IMG/VR virus record: IMGVR_UViG_3300009181_000149
Span: 1-40,203 of that record
Length of the DNA stretch: 40,203 nucleotides
DNA from: a virus
Reading direction: 5' to 3' (one strand)
Shown: positions 35,183-40,203 of the stretch, piece by piece
Numbering within the stretch: position 1 is the first letter of the stretch
How the letters are laid out: each line of letters starts with the position of its first letter
The notes under the pieces: model-generated
Told to the model about the DNA's origin: nothing
What the model saw: the letters and a program-made list of their open reading frames with translations, nothing else
Database searches by the model: none
Translations under genes and position numbers: made by a program

Positions 35183-37366
35183 ATGTCATATATTATAAAA
35201 ACAACAAGTGGATTAATTAATACGATATTAACAGACGCAGCAAGAAAAAAGATATCACAAGGAAAGTTTGACATCTCTTATTTTCAGGTGGGTGATAGTG
35301 AGGTTTGTTATAATTGCATATCAAACCAAAATTATGTTAATTTAAATATTTTGGCACCACAATATAATGCGGACAATTTAGTACCAGCACCTGAATATAA
35401 TCGATTAAATGTAAAATATCCATTATTTGTTGATCCAAATTCGGGTAGTACTTTTGGTATCCCTTACGACTCATCTTTTGTTGATAACATTTATAATTCG
35501 GCAGCACCTAGAGGTTTTTTTACCGGTAATACTCTATATACGACATCAGCATATACTATAAACCCTAACTTTATTGTGGGTAATAGTAGTTTAGTGTCAG
35601 GAAATACAATTGTGTTATCAGCAAATACAGTTAACGCTTCAGTTTCGGGTACGGTAACTCCTGGTATGTTCTTAACCTTATTTACAAGGACATATAATGC
35701 GTTAAGTGGAAGTTCACCTATGTTTACATATGTGGTTGTTGGTATTACAGGAAATACGTCAACAGCAAGTACAGTTACGGTACGAGTAGATAGACAACTA
35801 CCTAATTTCTCATCTATGGGTTATAGTGGAAATAGTAATGTAGTTTTTTATCCGTCAGGGATGACAGTTATTTATGATTCGGTAACACCCGAACCGTATT
35901 GGGCAACAAATGTGTTTAATTTTGAGACTAACTGTGATGTTTCACAAAGTGATGTAAAAGTTTGGAATATGAACATTCCGTGGACTGAATCACCGGCAGG
36001 GGTATTCAATAATTCAGTACAAAATTATAATTATTATAGTGCATCGACATATGTAGGAACTAAAGAATATTTAGGTTACAAAACAAATGACGGACAAGTA
36101 GATACCGGATCAGTGTATTTTAATAATTCGATGGGTGATAAAATAGTCGTACCACCGGTAGATCAAAAAGCGATAGCAATTGTTCACTATACTAACCAAT
36201 CTATTGATAATTTTTATGGTGAAAAATTCGCACAACAAGAGTATGATCCTGCGAATCCAGGAGCAACAGGACAAGCAAGAAATTTAAAGATTGGAATTCC
36301 ATGGTTAATGTGGCATAAAAACCCTAACAGAACGATAGGAGAATATTTTTATACAGACCCTAGTGGGTTTACCGAAGACCTATTTCAAACGTATTATATT
36401 AAGTCTAAAAAAAGTGCGGACTTTAATAATCCGGGTATTAGATATTATAACCTTTGGGATACTCACGTAACATCAACAGGGTTCCCTAATCGAGTAGGTA
36501 AAGTTTTTCCTGATTTAAAAATGATTATTTTTGATGATGATGAAATTGTGTCATCTTTAAATTATAAAACAAACAGATCTTGGACGTTACCGGCACCAAA
36601 AGTAGGAACAATTATACCAAACGCGTGTGATGGTGTATTGGGTGATACTGAAGGGTTAGTTAGTGCCAATACTGAGTCGGTGTTTGTTACATATAGATTC
36701 AATAATTCCGCCTTTACAAACTCCCTACATTGTAATTACTACACAAAACAAACACCTATACTATACGACCCAACACAAAGCACTTACAACATATTTTTAA
36801 AATTTGGAAATGAGTTCTCATTTTTGAAGTCAAACACCTCAACAACACCAACAGGATTCACCGCAAATGAAATGAAAGTTCTTGTGCAGAAAGTTAGTAG
36901 TGGAACCACAAGACCTATTCCGACACAATGGAGAGAAATTAATGTTATGAGTCAACTATCGGCAACAACAACAAGTGGATTCTTAACGTTGAGTGGGTTA
37001 ACAGGAACCACATTCCAAATAACAAAAGATATGTATGATAACGCATCAATATATAATCTATCCAACTATATTAATATGCCGACACTTAATCAGTCAGGGG
37101 TGACATTAAATTTCGGAGGAGAATATTATTTTTACGGTACAATTCAAACGGATATACAGGCAACAATATATGTTATGAATTATCTTTGTAATTTAGGACA
37201 AACCCAATTTTTAAAATCATCTAACCCAACTTGGGACGGAACACCACCTTATGTGACGGAAGTAGGTCTTTACAATGCAGATAAAGAACTTATGGTTATT
37301 TCTAAGATACAATCACCTGAAAAAAGACAGGGGATCCAACAGTATCCAGTTAAACTTGATTTTTAA
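35183..37366 (+). CDS. Tail fibre/baseplate-like protein (727 residues)
   Basis: The N-terminus (IIKTTSGLINTILTDAARKK, then FDISYFQVGDSEV) has the look of phage tail-fibre or baseplate-attachment domains that begin with a helix and an 'xVGDG' strand. The centre is Asn/Ser/Thr-rich beta sequence. The C-terminus (YVTEVGLYNADKELMVISKI) resembles the tail-fibre 'EiGLYDxxGxLi' motif. No membrane segment. It is the last structural gene of the cluster and stops 6 bases before the RuvC-like gene. I would expect it at the fibre-baseplate junction; the family assignment is tentative. Confidence 0.75.
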   Translation: MSYIIKTTSGLINTILTDAARKKISQGKFDISYFQVGDSEVCYNCISNQNYVNLNILAPQYNADNLVPAPEYNRLNVKYPLFVDPNSGSTFGIPYDSSFVDNIYNSAAPRGFFTGNTLYTTSAYTINPNFIVGNSSLVSGNTIVLSANTVNASVSGTVTPGMFLTLFTRTYNALSGSSPMFTYVVVGITGNTSTASTVTVRVDRQLPNFSSMGYSGNSNVVFYPSGMTVIYDSVTPEPYWATNVFNFETNCDVSQSDVKVWNMNIPWTESPAGVFNNSVQNYNYYSASTYVGTKEYLGYKTNDGQVDTGSVYFNNSMGDKIVVPPVDQKAIAIVHYTNQSIDNFYGEKFAQQEYDPANPGATGQARNLKIGIPWLMWHKNPNRTIGEYFYTDPSGFTEDLFQTYYIKSKKSADFNNPGIRYYNLWDTHVTSTGFPNRVGKVFPDLKMIIFDDDEIVSSLNYKTNRSWTLPAPKVGTIIPNACDGVLGDTEGLVSANTESVFVTYRFNNSAFTNSLHCNYYTKQTPILYDPTQSTYNIFLKFGNEFSFLKSNTSTTPTGFTANEMKVLVQKVSSGTTRPIPTQWREINVMSQLSATTTSGFLTLSGLTGTTFQITKDMYDNASIYNLSNYINMPTLNQSGVTLNFGGEYYFYGTIQTDIQATIYVMNYLCNLGQTQFLKSSNPTWDGTPPYVTEVGLYNADKELMVISKIQSPEKRQGIQQYPVKLDF

Positions 37367-37372
37367 AATAAT

Positions 37373-37978
37373 ATGGAAGAAAAAAGGGATTTAAAGAACT
37401 CACCAAAAGTTCTTGGTTTAGATATATCAACAAAAACAACGGGGTGGAGTTTATTTGACATTAAAACTCAAGAATTATTAGAATTAACCCATTTTTCACC
37501 GGTAATTAAACCAAAACCCGAAGACAAAATTGAAGAATTATTGTTAAAGGTTGTTGCCTTTGAAGAAAAACTAATTAATTATAAAAATTTAGGTATAACC
37601 AAAGTTGTTATTGAAGAACCTCTCCTAAATTCAAACAACGTTTGGACCGTAGGAGTTCTATTAAGGTATAATTCAATGATTACAAAATCAATTTATGATA
37701 TTTTAGGGATTGTACCATCTTACATATCAACATATAACTCAAGAAAATTTGCTTGGCCTGATTTGGTACAACAAAACGATAAGGGTAAACACGTTTTATT
37801 TGGGGGACTACCAAAAGATATAGATAAGAAAGAAATTATTTGGAGAAAGGTTTCAAACAAAGAACCACAAATTACTTGGTTATACACCAAAAACAATACC
37901 CTTAAAAAAGAATGTTACGATATGTCCGATTCGTATACTTGTGTTTTAGGTTATATGAAACAAGAAAACATTTGGTAA
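37373..37978 (+). CDS. RuvC-like (RNase H-fold) nuclease
   Basis: A 201-residue protein with the RuvC-type catalytic pattern: D17 in VLGLDISTKTTGWSLFD, E81/E82 in VVIEEPLL, and D183/D186 in YDMSDSYTC near the C-terminus. Such enzymes cut Holliday junctions or other branched DNA; phages with recombination-dependent replication need one to clear concatemers before packaging, and T4 uses an unrelated enzyme (endonuclease VII). It opens the second DNA-metabolism block and is followed by a terminator. The start at 37373 is 6 bases after the fibre stop. Confidence 0.82.
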   Translation: MEEKRDLKNSPKVLGLDISTKTTGWSLFDIKTQELLELTHFSPVIKPKPEDKIEELLLKVVAFEEKLINYKNLGITKVVIEEPLLNSNNVWTVGVLLRYNSMITKSIYDILGIVPSYISTYNSRKFAWPDLVQQNDKGKHVLFGGLPKDIDKKEIIWRKVSNKEPQITWLYTKNNTLKKECYDMSDSYTCVLGYMKQENIW

Positions 37979-37984
37979 ATTATT

Positions 37985-38011
37985 AACCCACCCCATAAAG
38001 GTGGGTTTTTT
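37985..38011 (+). terminator. Rho-independent terminator
   Basis: AACCCACC (37985-37992) pairs with GGTGGGTT (38000-38007) around a 7-base loop. The T run spans 38006-38011. Confidence 0.88.
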
Positions 38012-38016
38012 ATTGT

Positions 38017-38045
38017 TTGACAAAACCGATCCATATACTTATCTT
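38017..38045 (+). promoter_or_regulatory. Promoter for the primase block
   Basis: TTGACA (38017-38022), 17 bases, TATCTT (38040-38045), directly after a terminator, as at 717. The predicted start near 38052 falls on the second of two close ATGs (38046 and 38052), suggesting a leaderless mRNA. Confidence 0.6.
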
Positions 38046-38972
38046 ATGTTTATGGATGATGAATCACTTTTGATAGACTTAATACTGACGATGTTTGGTG
38101 AACCAAAAAGCATCAACGAATATTCAGGACAAATATCCGTTGACTGTCCGGTTTGTTCATATGATATTAAAGCGTTATCAAAAACTGACGGAAAAGGTAA
38201 TCTTGAAATAAATTACCAAAACCACGTTTATAAATGTTGGGGATGTTCAGAAACTCACGACACTCACGGACATTTAGGTAAGTTAATTGATAAATACGGA
38301 TCAAAAAAAGACAAAAAAACCTACAAGTTAATCAGACCTGATAAGTTTGAAAAGAAAGAAAAGGTATTTAAAGAATTAGAACTACCAAAGGAATATAAAA
38401 AGTTTGAAGAAATCCACCCCCTACATATACCAAGAAAAGAGGCGTTTAACTATCTCAAAAAACGAGGAATTACACAAGAAATCATAGACAAATACCAAAT
38501 CGGACTTTGTATTGAAGGAGAATATGCTGGTAGAATAATAGTCCCATCATTTAATAAAAAAGGCGATCTAAACTTTTTTGTCTCTAGGTCTTGGAATCCC
38601 AAATCAAGACTTAAATATAAAAACCCCGAAGCTGCGAAGGACTTTTTGATTTTTAATGAAAGTTTGGTTGATTTTAAGAAGGACATCTATATTGTTGAAG
38701 GTGTTTTTGACTCATTCTTTTTGGATAACTCAATTGCATTACTTGGAAAGTACATCAACGACAATATGTGGGAAAAACTATATACCAAAGCAAAAAAAGA
38801 TATCATTATCTGTTTGGATGGTGACGCTTATGATGATGCAAAAAAACTATACGATAAACTAAACGGAGGTGCTCTCTACAATAGGGTAAAACTTGTCAAA
38901 CTACCAAAAGATAAGGATGTTTGTGATTTAAGAGGTGATATTACTCCATATTATATACAAGAAAAAGAATGA
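38046..38972 (+). CDS. 61: DNA primase (DnaG/gp61-like)
   Basis: A 308-residue primase counted from ATG 38046. A zinc ribbon C34-x2-C37 and C64-x2-C67 (DCPVC; KCWGC) is followed by a linker and a Toprim core with E218 (YIVEGVFD) and D258-x-D260 (CLDGDAYDD). It would lay RNA primers for lagging-strand synthesis together with the helicase at 4463. A longer frame from GTG 38001 lies inside the terminator hairpin and is rejected. ATG 38052 is equally possible if the mRNA is leaderless. It overlaps the next gene by 4 bases (ATGA). Confidence 0.88.
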   Translation: MFMDDESLLIDLILTMFGEPKSINEYSGQISVDCPVCSYDIKALSKTDGKGNLEINYQNHVYKCWGCSETHDTHGHLGKLIDKYGSKKDKKTYKLIRPDKFEKKEKVFKELELPKEYKKFEEIHPLHIPRKEAFNYLKKRGITQEIIDKYQIGLCIEGEYAGRIIVPSFNKKGDLNFFVSRSWNPKSRLKYKNPEAAKDFLIFNESLVDFKKDIYIVEGVFDSFFLDNSIALLGKYINDNMWEKLYTKAKKDIIICLDGDAYDDAKKLYDKLNGGALYNRVKLVKLPKDKDVCDLRGDITPYYIQEKE

Positions 38973-39835
38973 ATTTAAAAGAAATAGCAAAAGAAATACG
39001 AGATATCTTATCAGAAAGACAAAAAGAGTTAGAATTAACTTTTGAAGAAGAGAAACATAGATACACCATGAAAGATATTGATGGAACAATCAGAGATGAT
39101 TTTCCTTCAGTATCAAAAGTGATGAAGTTATTTTATGATGATTTTCCTACTGAGGAGGCGGCAAGAAACGTCGCTAAAGGTGATCCATATGTTATGCAAA
39201 CCTTAATTGAGGAATGGGCAGAAGCTGGTAGAATTTCTACCAATATGGGGAGTAGGGTTCACTACGAATTAGAGATTGAAACATTAAAAAGGTGTGGACT
39301 TAATAAAGAGGTAAGACAGCCGATCTATGAGTGTGATATGGGAATGATTATGAAGGGTGATCGTATGATAAAGGCGGGATATAAGTTTTTAAAACTTATG
39401 GAAGAACGAGGAGCAGTACTTTTGGATACGGAGATCGTTTTAGGTCATCCTGAACTTGGTTACACAGGACAACCCGATAAGGTATGGATAATGTTTAATA
39501 AACAAAAAACTGGATTTGGATTGGTAATAACAGATTGGAAAACCAACAAGAAAAAAAATATGGAATCCAACAACTACACAAAACCAATGAAAGAACCGTT
39601 TAAATACCTACCAAACAACGCTCTTGGTCACTATAATACACAACTACCATTATACGGTAAACTACTCTTAAAAATGTTAGAAGGGAGTAAATATGAGGAT
39701 ATTAGTTTTTATGGTTGTGTGATTATACATCTTACTGATGAACAAGATTTTACCGAATACCGAGTTTCAAAAGAAGTTGTGGACACAATTATGAAGATGG
39801 ATATAAAGACAAAGTTGACAACATTAAAAAAATAA
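38969..39835 (+). CDS. PD-(D/E)XK nuclease (RecB/Cas4-type)
   Basis: A 288-residue nuclease of the PD-(D/E)XK superfamily. The order of motifs fits: GSRVHYELE (94-102, with H98), E155 (LLDTEIVLG), D170 (GYTGQPDKV), D189-x-K191 (ITDWKTNK), and H221/Q225 with a Tyr four residues on (HYNTQLPLY). Such phage enzymes are exonucleases or resection nucleases acting on DNA ends. It is translationally coupled to the primase, which suggests a replication or recombination role. No Fe-S Cys cluster is visible, unlike Cas4. Confidence 0.82.
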   Translation: MNLKEIAKEIRDILSERQKELELTFEEEKHRYTMKDIDGTIRDDFPSVSKVMKLFYDDFPTEEAARNVAKGDPYVMQTLIEEWAEAGRISTNMGSRVHYELEIETLKRCGLNKEVRQPIYECDMGMIMKGDRMIKAGYKFLKLMEERGAVLLDTEIVLGHPELGYTGQPDKVWIMFNKQKTGFGLVITDWKTNKKKNMESNNYTKPMKEPFKYLPNNALGHYNTQLPLYGKLLLKMLEGSKYEDISFYGCVIIHLTDEQDFTEYRVSKEVVDTIMKMDIKTKLTTLKK

Positions 39836-39843
39836 ATTATATT
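39815..39843 (+). promoter_or_regulatory. Possible promoter inside the end of the nuclease gene
   Basis: TTGACA (39815-39820), 17 bases, TATATT (39838-39843). Both spacing and boxes fit sigma70. The predicted start, about 39850, is at ATG 39849, again with no leader. Confidence 0.45.
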
Positions 39844-39848
39844 AAACT

Positions 39849-39938
39849 ATGGAAAGTACAATAACACCTATTTGGTACACCAACACAAGTTGGGACCATT
39901 CAACAATTAAAATAAACATAAATTATATTATAAAATAA
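39849..39938 (+). CDS. Possible 29-residue small protein
   Basis: ATG 39849 to TAA 39936-39938, beginning MESTITPIWYTN, overlapping the next gene in TAATG. The coupling to its neighbour and the promoter-like boxes just upstream favour a real gene; the short length argues for caution. No similarity recognised. Confidence 0.4.
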   Translation: MESTITPIWYTNTSWDHSTIKININYIIK

Positions 39939-40153
39939 TGGACGAAATAATCAAACCAAAAATCAATCTAAAAGATCAACCAACCGTTGAGTGTGAGAAA
40001 TGTAAATCAATTTACTTTAAAGAAGTAACGATTTTGAAAAAAGTGCCAAAGTTATTGACTGGTAGTCACGAAGATACAATAGTACCCTTTCCAACATATA
40101 TGTGTAGTGAATGTGGTAATATAAACGAAGACTTTAAATTATTTGACAACTAA
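39938..40153 (+). CDS. Small zinc-ribbon protein
   Basis: A 71-residue protein with two Cys pairs, C-x2-C (VECEKCKS, about 19-22) and C-x2-C (YMCSECGN, about 56-59), separated by a beta-rich stretch with Lys and Pro. This is a zinc-ribbon arrangement, as in small transcription or DNA-binding accessory proteins. I cannot name the family. It is joined to the genes on both sides by TAATG overlaps. Confidence 0.75.
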   Translation: MDEIIKPKINLKDQPTVECEKCKSIYFKEVTILKKVPKLLTGSHEDTIVPFPTYMCSECGNINEDFKLFDN

Positions 40154-40203
40154 TGGTAATCGGTAAAATGACAATATCTGAAGCGTTTCCACACCTTAAA
40201 AGT
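40153..40203 (+). CDS. Start of a further gene (3' truncated by window)
   Basis: ATG 40153 overlaps the previous stop in TAATG and opens a frame (MVIGKMTISEAFPHLKS) that runs past the window end. Seventeen codons are visible, too few to assign a function. Confidence 0.5.
   Translation, partial: MVIGKMTISEAFPHLKS

Noticed and set aside
38001-38045. GTG start giving 15 extra residues on the primase
   Set aside because: It starts within the terminator stem and would be upstream of the likely promoter.
38969-39835. Cas4 nuclease of a CRISPR system
   Set aside because: No Fe-S Cys cluster, no cas neighbours and no array; a phage RecB-type nuclease is simpler.

Overview
The window looks like part of the genome of a large, AT-rich, contractile-tailed (distantly T4-like) bacteriophage whose host is probably a member of the Bacteroidota. 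The phage assignment rests on recognisable T4-type replication proteins (gp32-like SSB, UvsX, RNase H/FEN, gp41 helicase, primase) and baseplate wedge proteins (gp25, gp6). The host inference rests on four things: a near-perfect Bacteroidota promoter (TTTG-N19-TATAATTG) before the SSB gene, an almost complete lack of Shine-Dalgarno sequences, a DUF5522 protein, and repeats resembling the SprB gliding adhesin of flavobacteria. Every supported gene is on the + strand and packing is tight; no gene-free stretch reaches 300 bases.

Layout. 1-654: 3' part of an acidic, coiled-coil protein with a GC-rich Pro/Ala repeat, closed by a strong terminator. 718-8052: replication and nucleotide block driven by a clear promoter (SSB, small helical protein, UvsX, FEN nuclease, unknown protein, replicative helicase, B12-dependent ribonucleotide reductase, DUF5522 protein). 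8086-8649: small protein with an N-terminal amphipathic helix. 8687-23973: baseplate and tail genes (gp25, gp6, a 1753-residue protein with an embedded membrane-like block, several unrecognised structural proteins, and a 1000-residue protein). 23973-29564: adhesin/fibre genes (seven SprB-like repeats plus a Thr/Pro stalk, two small one-domain proteins, an S74-chaperone fibre). 29606-31632: two glycosyltransferases. 31689-37366: second adhesin cluster (Cys-rich protein with several Thr/Pro tracts, a third small one-domain protein, an SprB-like protein, a fibre/baseplate-like protein). 37373-40203: second DNA-metabolism block (RuvC-like nuclease, terminator plus new promoter, primase, PD-(D/E)XK nuclease, zinc-ribbon protein, start of another gene).

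How it may work together. The two DNA blocks supply replication, recombination and dNTPs. The central 30 kb builds the tail tip. The most interesting arrangement is the middle of that region: two glycosyltransferases lie between genes whose products carry long Thr/Pro tracts. One transferase belongs to a family whose known eukaryotic members place GlcNAc on Thr/Pro-rich mucins or hydroxyproline. This suggests, as inference only, a phage-encoded mucin-like glycosylated stalk on a receptor-binding apparatus built from host-type adhesin repeats. Many structural genes also carry a TATTTATA box so close to the ATG that, if it is a -10 element, their mRNAs would be leaderless or nearly so.
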